Of a DNA stretch of 64,000 bases, positions 9,296-17,166 are shown piece by piece. Source of the DNA: Mycolicibacterium goodii (lineage in GTDB: Bacteria; Actinomycetota; Actinomycetes; Mycobacteriales; Mycobacteriaceae). The translations under genes were made by a program, and so were the position numbers. The DNA lies in contig NZ_CP092364.2 in NCBI RefSeq assembly GCF_022370755.2, positions 1,550,001-1,614,000 on the forward strand, given 5' to 3'. The notes under the pieces were generated by a model that saw only the letters and a list, made by a program, of their open reading frames with translations, was not told the origin of the DNA and did no database searches. The stretch's first letter is position 1, and every line of letters starts with the position of its first letter.

Positions 9296-10381
9296 GTGAC
9301 GACGGATGGTCAAATAGATTCCGCGCCAACGGAGTTGAAGCGAGAGTTCTCGCTGTGGTCGGCATTTGCGTTCATCTCGCCGATCGTGGCGATGTACGGC
9401 ATCTACGGTCTGTCGCTGTCGACGGCCGGACCCGGCTTCTGGTGGACCTTCGTCATCGTCCTCGGCCACCTTGCCGCTTCCAACCGCCTCGGGCGCCTGC
9501 GTCTCGGGATCGGCGTGACCGACGCCGGCCGCCGCAACCCGGCCGTCACCGCGCAGGCGGCCGCGACCCTGCACCTGCTCATGCGAGGGCGAGCGATCCT
9601 GGGTATCGGGACGGGGGCGCGTGAGAGCAATCAGCCCTACGGGGTCGAGTGGTCGCGACCGGTCGCACGGTTCAAAGAGTCTCTTGCGACGATCCGTGCG
9701 CTCTGGGACTCCGGGGGCGATCCGGTCACGCGCGATTCTCCCTTCTTCCCGCTGCACAATGCGGTGTTCGACCTACCGCCGTATCGCGGTCGGTGGCCAG
9801 AAATCTGGGTCGGCGCCCACGGGCCACGCATGTTCCGGGCCGCGGGCCGTTACGCCGACGGGTGGTATCCGGTGGCGATGATGCTCACTCGCAAGCAATA
9901 CACGGCAGGCCTCGATCAGATCCGCACCGCTGCGTCGGACGCCGGCCGCGACCCGTCCGCGATCACGCCCGCGTGCCTGTTCTTCATCGTGACGGGCGGA
10001 AGCCGCGACGAGGTCGACGAGGCGCTGGCCTCGCCTGCTATCAAGGCCTTCACGCTCAACGCTTCTGCGCAAACCTGGCTCAGGCACGGCATGAGCCATC
10101 CACTCGGCGAAGCGTTCAGCGGCGCACAGGACATCCTTGCGCCGGAGTACGACGAACAGACCGTCCTGTCCGCCACGGCGGAGGTTCCGCAGGCACTGCT
10201 CAAAGAGTGCTTCGTCGCCGGGACGGCGACCGACATCATCGATCAGGTCGCCGAATGGCGCGATCACGGTGTGCGCCACGCCGTCATCGGCAACTTCAGC
10301 GCTGTGCAGCGCAGCGCGCGGCGGGAAGTGGCGGCGCATATCCCGCTGACCAAGATCCTTCGGGGCCTACGGAATTTGTGA
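9296..10381 (+). CDS. Chimeric ORF: amino-acid permease N-terminus joined to a truncated LLM F420-type oxidoreductase
   Basis: The 361-residue frame has two unrelated parts. Residues 1 to about 57 ([20 protein letters not shown], then [14 protein letters not shown]) match the start of APC-superfamily amino-acid permeases, covering the first one or two membrane segments. From about residue 60 the protein is a luciferase-like monooxygenase: [66 protein letters not shown]. The first ~65-80 residues of a normal LLM enzyme (strand 1 and the first helices) are missing. GTG start at 9296 follows GAGAGGTG. The simplest reading is a deletion joining two genes in frame. It is unlikely to transport and may not fold as an LLM enzyme; it could equally be called a pseudogene. 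Confidence 0.8.
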   Translation: MTTDGQIDSAPTELKREFSLWSAFAFISPIVAMYGIYGLSLSTAGPGFWWTFVIVLGHLAASNRLGRLRLGIGVTDAGRRNPAVTAQAAATLHLLMRGRAILGIGTGARESNQPYGVEWSRPVARFKESLATIRALWDSGGDPVTRDSPFFPLHNAVFDLPPYRGRWPEIWVGAHGPRMFRAAGRYADGWYPVAMMLTRKQYTAGLDQIRTAASDAGRDPSAITPACLFFIVTGGSRDEVDEALASPAIKAFTLNASAQTWLRHGMSHPLGEAFSGAQDILAPEYDEQTVLSATAEVPQALLKECFVAGTATDIIDQVAEWRDHGVRHAVIGNFSAVQRSARREVAAHIPLTKILRGLRNL

Positions 10382-10522
10382 GCGGCTGCAGCGGCGTGGA
10401 CTGTACCGGGCTACACCGGAATTCGTCGAGGACAGTTTTGTTGTCCAACTACCACCCCTGAACCGGCACTCCTCGGTAAGGTTGGGCGTGTCTTCACCCC
10501 GATCGGATAGCGAGGAAACCTG

Positions 10523-10810
10523 TTGGTTCTCTACGTATTTCGGTGCGAGTCCGGCTGTGGCACCACCAAGCAGCTGTATTCGATGAGTTCGCGCCCCGAC
10601 GTGATCGACTGCCCCGGCTGCAACGGCGCGGCGCGGCGACTGATCTCGGCCCCCAACATCGGCCGCAGTGGGATCGGCATGGCGTTGCAGGACGCCACCC
10701 GAGCCACCGCGGACCGCCCGGCGGTCGTCTCGTCTCCTTCCCCGGGGACGCGGCGACAGAAACAGAAGGTCACCACCAACCCGCTTCACCAGACGCTGCC
10801 CCGCCCCTAG
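10523..10810 (+). CDS. fmdB: FmdB-family zinc ribbon protein
   Basis: A 95-residue protein whose first ~40 residues form the FmdB/CxxC zinc ribbon: two pairs of cysteines (C8/C12 and C30/C33) around YVFRCESGCGTTKQLYSMSS and CPGCNGAARRLIS. The remainder is low complexity. FmdB was named as a putative regulator of the formamidase fmdA in Methylophilus, and here it sits 28 bp upstream of an fmdA-type gene in the same direction, which strongly supports the pairing. TTG start, chosen because GAGGAAA lies just upstream at 10512-10518. Whether it regulates transcription or helps the amidase is not known. Confidence 0.85.
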   Translation: MVLYVFRCESGCGTTKQLYSMSSRPDVIDCPGCNGAARRLISAPNIGRSGIGMALQDATRATADRPAVVSSPSPGTRRQKQKVTTNPLHQTLPRP

Positions 10811-10838
10811 CTGCCTAGCCGTCCGACAAGGAGGACAC

Positions 10839-12095
10839 ATGCCCGACCTCGTATTCCCGCTGGACTCCACCAAGAAGTTCACCGAACAGGAGAAGCTGGG
10901 CCACAACCGCTGGCACCCCGACATCCCACCAGCGGTGACGGTCAAGAAGGGCGACTCGTTCCGCGTCCACTGCCGCGAGTGGTTCGACGGCGCCATCCAC
11001 AACGACGACTCCGCCGACGACATCCTCAACGCGCCGCTGACCACCGTGCACGTGCTGTCCGGCCCGATCGCGGTCGAGGGCGCCAAACCCGGTGACCTGC
11101 TGATCGTCGACATCCTCGACGTCGGCCCCGTCCCGCAGGAGGACTCCGGGCCGCTCGCCGGTCAGGGCTGGGGTTACACCGGCATCTTCCCGACGCAGAA
11201 CGGCGGCGGCTTCCTCACCGAACAGTTCCCCGACGCCTACAAGGCGATCTGGGACTTCTCGGGTCAGAGGGCCACGTCGCGGCACGTCCCTGGCGTCGAG
11301 TTCACCGGCATCGTGCACCCGGGCCTGATGGGCACCGCACCGTCGGCGGGCCTGCTGGCCAAGTGGAACGCCCGTGAGGCCGCGCTGATCGCGACCGACC
11401 CTGACCGCGTGCCGCCGCTGGCGTTGCCGCCCGAGCCGCAGGACGCGATCCTCGGCAAGCTGAACGGCGACGCGTTCACCAAGGCCGCGGCCGAGGCCGC
11501 GCGTACCGCTCCGCCGCGGGAGAACGGCGGCAACCAGGACATCAAGAACCTCACCAAGGGCAGCCGGGTCTTCTATCCCGTGTTCGTCGACGGCGCGAAC
11601 CTGTCGGTCGGCGACCTGCACTTCTCGCAGGGCGACGGCGAGATCACGTTCTGCGGCGCCATCGAGATGGGTGGCTTCATCGACCTGCGGGTCGACGTGA
11701 TCCCCGGCGGTATGGAGACCTACGGCGTCGGCGAGAACGCGATCTTCATGCCGGGTAACACCGATCCGCAGTACTCCGAGTGGCTGGCGTTCTCGGGCAC
11801 CTCGGTGACCCTCGACGGAGAACAGCGCTACCTCGATTCACACCTGTCGTACCAACGTGCCTGCCTGCATGCCATCGACTACCTGACCAAGTTCGGGTAC
11901 AGCCCCGAGCAGGCATACCTGCTGCTGGGCGCCGCGCCCATCGAGGGCCGGCTCTCCGGTGTGGTGGACATCCCGAACTCGTGCGCGACCGTCTACATCC
12001 CGACGGCGATCTTCGACTTCCCCGTGACGCCGACCGCGGCCGGACCCGTCAAGATCGATCCGGGTATCGGCGCGCCGCACTCGTCGTTCAACTGA
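10839..12095 (+). CDS. fmdA: Formamidase/acetamidase
   Basis: A 418-residue full-length FmdA/AmdA enzyme that hydrolyses formamide or acetamide to ammonia plus the acid, a cytoplasmic nitrogen-scavenging step. Family landmarks include RVHCREWFDGAIHNDDSADD, GPIAVEGAKPGDLLIVDI, FTGIVHPGLMGTAPS, DLHFSQGDGEITFCGAIEMGG and SYQRACLHAIDYLTKFGYSPEQAYLLLG with the DIPNSC ending. The ATG at 10839 follows AAGGAGGA and is preferred to any upstream in-frame codon. It forms an operon with fmdB. It is not the well-known inducible acetamidase locus with amiS/amdR genes, as none of those neighbours are here. Confidence 0.92.
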   Translation: MPDLVFPLDSTKKFTEQEKLGHNRWHPDIPPAVTVKKGDSFRVHCREWFDGAIHNDDSADDILNAPLTTVHVLSGPIAVEGAKPGDLLIVDILDVGPVPQEDSGPLAGQGWGYTGIFPTQNGGGFLTEQFPDAYKAIWDFSGQRATSRHVPGVEFTGIVHPGLMGTAPSAGLLAKWNAREAALIATDPDRVPPLALPPEPQDAILGKLNGDAFTKAAAEAARTAPPRENGGNQDIKNLTKGSRVFYPVFVDGANLSVGDLHFSQGDGEITFCGAIEMGGFIDLRVDVIPGGMETYGVGENAIFMPGNTDPQYSEWLAFSGTSVTLDGEQRYLDSHLSYQRACLHAIDYLTKFGYSPEQAYLLLGAAPIEGRLSGVVDIPNSCATVYIPTAIFDFPVTPTAAGPVKIDPGIGAPHSSFN

Positions 12096-12105
12096 CGTCC
12101 GCGAC

Positions 12106-12156
12106 GTGGTCCCGGGGGTGGGGACGGGCCTTCTCTATCCTCGTCACCGGGACCAC
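12106..12156 (+). terminator. Inverted repeat after fmdA
   Basis: GTGGTCCCGG (12106-12115) pairs perfectly with CCGGGACCAC (12147-12156), starting 10 bp after the fmdA stop; the loop is 31 nt and no U-run follows. A second stem, CGCCCGGA (12175-12182) with TCCGGGCG (12198-12205), lies just before the ribosome-binding site of the kinase gene and could affect its translation. Confidence 0.45.
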
Positions 12157-12220
12157 TGCGCCGCTCGCCGTGCCCGCCCGGATGGTGGTCCCGTGCGTCC
12201 GGGCGGCCGAAAGGACGTGA

Positions 12221-13798
12221 ATGACCCCGATGGCCTCCAACGGCGCCTCCCGCCTCGGCACCCGGTTCGGGCCCTACGAACTGCGGTCGCTGATCGGCGT
12301 CGGCGGCATGGGGGAGGTGTACCGCGCCTACGACACGGTCAAGGGGCGTGAGGTCGCGGTCAAACTGTTACGGGCCGAGTTCGCGGCCGACCCGCGGTTC
12401 CAGGAGCGGTTCCGGCGCGAATCCCGCGTGGCCGCGCGCCTGCAGGAACCGCACGTCATCCCGGTGCACGACTTCGGGGACATCGACGGCGTCCTCTACA
12501 TCGACATGCGGTTGGTCGAGGGCGCGAGCCTCAAGGAGATCCTGCGCACCGACGGCCCGCTGGATCCTCGTCGCACGGCGTCGATCGTCGCGCAGGTGGC
12601 CTCGGCGCTGGACGCCGCGCACGCCGACGGCCTGGTGCACCGCGACATCAAACCCGAGAACGTGCTGCTCACCGGGGGCGACTTCGCGTACCTCGTCGAC
12701 TTCGGGATCGCCCACATCGGCGGCGAGGCCAGCGTCACGATGACCGGCATGCTGATCGGATCCAGCGCCTACATGGCGCCCGAACGGTTCTCCGGCGAGA
12801 CGGTTGGCCCGCCCGCCGACATCTACGCGCTGGCCTGCCTGGTGTACGAGTCGCTGATCGGCAGGCCGCCGTACGAGGCGGGGGACCTGCGGCAATTGAT
12901 GAGCGCGCACATGTTCTCCCCGCCGCCGCGGCCGAGCATCATGCGCCGCGGCGTCCCGCGCGCGTTCGACGAGATCATCGCGACGGCGATGGCCAAGGAC
13001 CCCGCCGCGCGGTACGCCACGGCCGGTGACCTGGCACGGGCGGTGTCGGCCGCCGCGGCCGGACAGGCGCCGCCATCGAAACCGACCCCGCCCGCGACCG
13101 GTCGACCGCCCACGCCGACCCGGCAGTTCTCCACGGTGTACCCCAACCCTGAGCACACCGGGTTCACGCCGTACCCGCCGGCCTATCCCTCGGTGCCGGC
13201 GCCGCCGCCCAGGAACCCGACGCCGCCGGCACCCGCCGCTGCTGTTGCGGCTCCCGCTGCGCAGGCGCCGGGCAAGAAGCGGTTCACCCGCACCCAGGTG
13301 ATGCTCGTCGTGGCGACGGTGGTGCTGTTCGGCATCGCCGCGATACTCGCGACGATGCTCGTGGGCGGTGATGACAACGCGTCGACCGGCAACACGCCCC
13401 TCGCCCCGCCCGAGGGTGCGACTCCGACGTCGGAATCGACGACCACAACGACGTCGAACCGGTCGGCCACCGAGACCGTCAGCGGTACCGACGAGCAGGG
13501 CTTCGTCGGCCACACCGCCCGGTGTGACTCGGATGCGACGCCTGCCGCGCTGATCCGCACGGCCACGTCGCTGGCGATCATCTGCGAGCGCGACTCCGGC
13601 GGCTATTACTACCGCGGCGAGCGGTTGCGCGACGGCGCCAACCTGGAGATCCCCAGCGCCCAGCCCTCGGGGGACGGCTTCGTCGCGGTCAATCCCTCCG
13701 ACGGCGCACGCTACGAGGTGTCACCAGAAGGTCTGACCATCATGAGCAACGGCCACGTCGACTCGTCGGAGCCGCCCGAGGAGTACGGCTCGAAATAG
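12221..13798 (+). CDS. Receptor-type Ser/Thr protein kinase (PknB-like)
   Basis: A 525-residue membrane kinase. The cytoplasmic kinase domain (about 15-275) has the glycine loop GVGGMGEVY (26-34), Lys48 in AVK, HRDIKPEN with Asp142, DFG at 160-162, activation-loop threonines near 173-175 and APE at 186-188. A Pro-rich linker (about 283-350) leads to one membrane helix (about 360-382) and an extracellular domain of ~140 residues: a Ser/Thr-rich stalk, then a compact part with two cysteines (C435, C455) likely to form a disulfide. There are no PASTA repeats. ATG start follows AAAGGA. It is not one I can equate with a named Pkn. Its stop lies one base from the stop of the convergent DUF4185 gene. 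Confidence 0.9.
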   Translation: MTPMASNGASRLGTRFGPYELRSLIGVGGMGEVYRAYDTVKGREVAVKLLRAEFAADPRFQERFRRESRVAARLQEPHVIPVHDFGDIDGVLYIDMRLVEGASLKEILRTDGPLDPRRTASIVAQVASALDAAHADGLVHRDIKPENVLLTGGDFAYLVDFGIAHIGGEASVTMTGMLIGSSAYMAPERFSGETVGPPADIYALACLVYESLIGRPPYEAGDLRQLMSAHMFSPPPRPSIMRRGVPRAFDEIIATAMAKDPAARYATAGDLARAVSAAAAGQAPPSKPTPPATGRPPTPTRQFSTVYPNPEHTGFTPYPPAYPSVPAPPPRNPTPPAPAAAVAAPAAQAPGKKRFTRTQVMLVVATVVLFGIAAILATMLVGGDDNASTGNTPLAPPEGATPTSESTTTTTSNRSATETVSGTDEQGFVGHTARCDSDATPAALIRTATSLAIICERDSGGYYYRGERLRDGANLEIPSAQPSGDGFVAVNPSDGARYEVSPEGLTIMSNGHVDSSEPPEEYGSK

Positions 13799-13799
13799 T

Positions 13800-15977
13800 T
13801 CACACCTGAACGGTTTTCAATCCGGACAGGTCGGTCTGCATGAGCACCACGTTGTAGTCGCCCCACAGCGACATGTTCCAGTAGAGATTGTTGAGGTCGG
13901 GATCGCCGTTGTCGTCGGCGAGCATCCCGGTGCCGGACCACGGATGGATCATCGGCGCGTACAGGCCCGGGTAGTCGGCCGAACTCGCCAGCTCGATCGG
14001 ATCCGACCAGGGGCCCTCGGGCCGGTCGGCGACGCGCATCTGGATGTCGTTGTTGCCGTCGCCGTACAGCACGACGTACTTGCCGAGGTACTCGTTGTAC
14101 TGCACCGACAGTTCACTGACGTTGCCGCCGGTCTTGGCGCCGACCAGGCCACCGAGGTAACCGCCGAGCACGTTCGGGTCGTTGGCCCAGTCGACGACGA
14201 AGCCGAACAGGCCCGTCGACCGCGTCGAATCTCCGATGACCGGCGCGGCCACCGCGGCGTTGCCGACGACCCAGCGGTTACCGTCCCAGTACTCGTACTT
14301 CGACAGGTCGGTCACCGCGTCCTCGGGCACCCGCGACAGATAGGCCGAGCCGGCACGGCCCGAAGGGGTTCCGAACGCGTACAGGTACCGGATCCCGTCC
14401 TCGCCGACCTGATCCTCCGGCTGCAGGACGTAGGCCGCCTGCTGGAAGTTCTGGCTGCCGGGCACATACAGCGTGCTCGAGCGGAACCAGCCCGCCGAGC
14501 GGATCGTCGACGGCGCCGGCACCCACGTGTCGGTGCTCGGGTCGTAGACCGAGATCGCCGAGAAGTTGGTGGTCCAGCGGCCAGGGGTGTCCCACGAGCG
14601 CACCGACATGTAGTTGACGTACTGCGTGCCGTCGATCTGCACGCCCGCGGTGGGGATGACGGTGACCTCCGAACCACCGAAGAGCCCGAACAGGTTTCGT
14701 CCCGACGCGGGGATGAACTGATAGGCCGGTCCCGTCTGCTCCAGTCCCAGCCCGTCACCCAGCACGCGGTCGGTGCTGATCAACAGCACGTTGGACCGCC
14801 AGAATCCGGACATACCGGGTCCGCTGAACGTGTCGCCGAACGCGGTGTGGACGAATCGCCGGCCGTTCCACTCGCCGCCGTCCCACATGATGCCCAGATC
14901 GGTACCCCAGATGTTGAAGCCCGACGTGTTGTTGGTCTGCGGCCAGTTGCCACTCGGATTCGACACACCCGTCACCCAGCCGAGCGGCACCGAGTCCAGC
15001 CGGCTCGGCAGCGGGTTCACCACGGCCGATGTGGTGATCGCAGGTGCCGCCAGCGCCGTGGACGCACCCGGGGTGAAGGCCCGCTCGAACTCGCGGCGCG
15101 CGAACGCCAGCAACGCCCAGGCGGCGGGTGACGGTGTCGGTGCGACCGGTGTGCTCGCCGCCCGAGGCGTGAAACCGGCTGCGGCGGTGAGCAATCCGCG
15201 CACCAGGCCGGTGATCGTCGGCCGCGACGCCGAAACCCGCACCGGCTGTTGGGCTTTCACGAGCAACGGAGCCGTGGGTCGCGGCGCGACGAGCTCGGTC
15301 ATCTGGCGCAGATCGGGCAGCGTGAGCGTGGGAGCGCTGAACGCGGACAGGGCGGTGTTGACCTCGGAGCGGATCTCCTTCGCCACCTCAGTCGACCGGG
15401 CCCGCACGGTGGCCACGGCCTCAGGCACGTTCGGCGCATCGGGCACCTTCACGACCGGGGTCGCGGTCTGGCGCTTGCTCGTGGCGGGGGTGGTCTTCGA
15501 CGCTGCCTCGGCCGGAAGGTTCCCGGTGGCACCGGTCTTTGAATCGGTCTCGGTGTCGGCCTCGGCCGCGGCGCGCTTCTCGGCCCGCTCCCGGGCCCGC
15601 TTCTCGGCGTGTTCGCGGGCTCGTTCGGCCTTCTGCCGGGCCTGTTTGTGCGCCTCGTTGATGGCACCTTCGACGGCCTTGGCGGTCTGCTTGAGCGATT
15701 CGCTGAGCTTGCCCGTCGTCGGGATGCGCGGCTTGGTGACGACACCGGGCTTACGGGACTTGTCCGTGGCTGCGCCCGCAGACGGCGAGGACGCCCCCGA
15801 CGTCCCCGACGTCCCCGACGTCCCCGAAGAGGTCGAGGTGGACGACGAGGTGGAGGTGTCCGAGTCGTCGGCCCACGCCACACCGGTTCCGGTGGTCAGT
15901 GCGGCTCCGATGCCCAGTGCCACGGCAAGTGCGCCGACGCGTCCCACATACGCGGCGCCGCTCGTCGTCGATCCCAT
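13800..15977 (-). CDS. Secreted DUF4185 protein, putative endo-D-arabinanase-type hydrolase
   Basis: The ATG at 15977 (preceded by AAGGGG) gives 725 residues with a Sec signal peptide ending near AWA-DD. A long low-complexity region follows: a Ser/Thr stretch, a GTS repeat, and a highly charged helical segment rich in Lys, Arg, Glu and Ala. The C-terminal ~330 residues form a DUF4185 domain (GWVTG, NIWGTDLGIMWDGGEW, AFGDTF, SEVTVIPTAGV, YVNYMSVRSW, QNFQQAAYV, YAPMIHPWSG). The family has been connected with cleavage of mycobacterial D-arabinan (CAZy GH183), so this may remodel cell-wall arabinogalactan or LAM; that is inference here. The in-frame extension upstream of 15977 lacks a signal peptide and is disregarded. 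Confidence 0.85.
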   Translation of the reverse strand: MGSTTSGAAYVGRVGALAVALGIGAALTTGTGVAWADDSDTSTSSSTSTSSGTSGTSGTSGASSPSAGAATDKSRKPGVVTKPRIPTTGKLSESLKQTAKAVEGAINEAHKQARQKAERAREHAEKRARERAEKRAAAEADTETDSKTGATGNLPAEAASKTTPATSKRQTATPVVKVPDAPNVPEAVATVRARSTEVAKEIRSEVNTALSAFSAPTLTLPDLRQMTELVAPRPTAPLLVKAQQPVRVSASRPTITGLVRGLLTAAAGFTPRAASTPVAPTPSPAAWALLAFARREFERAFTPGASTALAAPAITTSAVVNPLPSRLDSVPLGWVTGVSNPSGNWPQTNNTSGFNIWGTDLGIMWDGGEWNGRRFVHTAFGDTFSGPGMSGFWRSNVLLISTDRVLGDGLGLEQTGPAYQFIPASGRNLFGLFGGSEVTVIPTAGVQIDGTQYVNYMSVRSWDTPGRWTTNFSAISVYDPSTDTWVPAPSTIRSAGWFRSSTLYVPGSQNFQQAAYVLQPEDQVGEDGIRYLYAFGTPSGRAGSAYLSRVPEDAVTDLSKYEYWDGNRWVVGNAAVAAPVIGDSTRSTGLFGFVVDWANDPNVLGGYLGGLVGAKTGGNVSELSVQYNEYLGKYVVLYGDGNNDIQMRVADRPEGPWSDPIELASSADYPGLYAPMIHPWSGTGMLADDNGDPDLNNLYWNMSLWGDYNVVLMQTDLSGLKTVQV
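15796..15825. repeat. 9-bp tandem repeat inside the DUF4185 gene
   Basis: The unit CCCGACGTC occurs three times in a row plus a partial copy. On the coding strand it encodes repeated Gly-Thr-Ser just after the signal peptide. Because the unit is three codons long, copy-number change would lengthen or shorten the linker without a frameshift. Confidence 0.7.
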
Positions 15978-16182
15978 CAGCAACCCCTTGTCGTCGGCTG
16001 CCGAGCAGTATCTCAGAGCGACGGCAAAGGGTTGACGATGGTGCTGCGTCGTGTCTCGATGTTCTGAGCCGCCTCGATCAGGCGAACTGCCGGATGTCGG
16101 CGAGTGTGGACGCGACGATCCACACAGGAGATCCCCAGCAGGCTTTAGGCTGGACACAACGGATCGAGGGAAGAGGACGCGC

Positions 16183-17001
16183 ATGAAGATTGTGGTCGGC
16201 TACGACGGGTCCCTGTCAGCCAATGGCGCGATCGAGACGGGCAGTGTGTTGTTCCCCGGCGCGGAGGCCGTGATCGTCTACCTGTCCACACCGCCGTTCG
16301 GCAGCAAGGGATTACGCGCGCGGTTGCGGCATTCGGCGCGCAACGTCGACGAGTTGATCGACCTGGTGGACACCGAGAGCGAGGGCGAGTCCGCGCGTTT
16401 GGTCGATCTCGGTGTGACGCTGGCCCGCGCGGCGGGCTGGACAGCCGAGCCGCTGGTGAAACGCACCTGGGCGGGGGAGGGTCTCGGGCTGGCGCAGGTC
16501 GGTGAGGAGCTGCAACCCGACGTGATGATCGTGGGCGCGCGCGGCACCGGGGCGTCGGAGTCGAAGATCGGCAGCGTGTCCGATCTGGTGGTGCACCACG
16601 CGCCTCGCCCGATCCTGGTGGTGTCGCAGTACATGCTCTCGGTCGAGCACGAGGCCGTGGCCGACGGTCCGGTGGTGGTGGGCGTCGACGGGTCGGCAGG
16701 TTCGGACCGCGCGTGGAAGGCCGCCGAGCAGTTGTTCCCCAACCGCACCGTGGTGTCGGCGGCGGTCGACGACGGCGACGCCGACAGCGCCGACGCCATG
16801 CATCACGTCCGGCGGTTCCGCGGTTCGGGTGCGGGTTCCACGGCCGACGCGCTCGTGGCGTTCGCCGACGAGCAACGGGCCGCGACGCTCGTCGTCGGAT
16901 CGCGGGGCCGGTCCGGGCTCAAGAAGGTTCTGCTCGGCAGCGTCGCGGGAGCCACGTTGCAGCGCACGTTCCGGCCGGTTCTCGTAGTGCCGGGCGGCTG
17001 A
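16183..17001 (+). CDS. Tandem universal stress protein (UspA-like)
   Basis: A 272-residue cytoplasmic protein with two Usp domains. The first opens MKIVVGYDGSLSANGA and carries the ATP-loop-like VGARGTGASESKIGSVSD; the second opens VVVGVDGSAGSDRAWKAAEQLF and ends VVGSRGRSGLKKVLLGSVAGATLQRTFRPVLVV, the G-2x-G-9x-G(S/T) ATP-binding signature. Two-domain Usps of this length are common in mycobacteria and several are induced by hypoxia or stasis. The ATG at 16183 after GAAGAGG is favoured over an upstream extension with no homology-like content. Divergent from the DUF4185 gene across a 205-bp gap. Confidence 0.9.
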   Translation: MKIVVGYDGSLSANGAIETGSVLFPGAEAVIVYLSTPPFGSKGLRARLRHSARNVDELIDLVDTESEGESARLVDLGVTLARAAGWTAEPLVKRTWAGEGLGLAQVGEELQPDVMIVGARGTGASESKIGSVSDLVVHHAPRPILVVSQYMLSVEHEAVADGPVVVGVDGSAGSDRAWKAAEQLFPNRTVVSAAVDDGDADSADAMHHVRRFRGSGAGSTADALVAFADEQRAATLVVGSRGRSGLKKVLLGSVAGATLQRTFRPVLVVPGG

Positions 17002-17024
17002 TCCGGGGGCACATCTCAGCGCGA

Positions 17025-17048
17025 TCACGGATCCATACCGGATCGTGA
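17025..17048 (+). terminator. Weak inverted repeat after the Usp gene
   Basis: TCACGGATCC and GGATCGTGA pair over nine bases with one bulged G and a short loop, starting 23 bp past the Usp stop codon. No U-run follows. It may end the Usp transcript ahead of the next rightward gene. Confidence 0.35.
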
Positions 17049-17166
17049 CCGGCAAACCACATCCGTCTCTGTAGCAACTATTGTCACACCTAGTCGCGCG
17101 TCGGGGCTTCATCGATCACGTCGAAGACGTGGATTGCACCCGCTACGTCAGCTCGAAAGGTGTGTC

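Noticed and set aside
10523..10810. Antisense frame over fmdB as the real gene
   Set aside because: The + strand frame has a four-cysteine zinc ribbon, an RBS and the expected fmdA neighbour.
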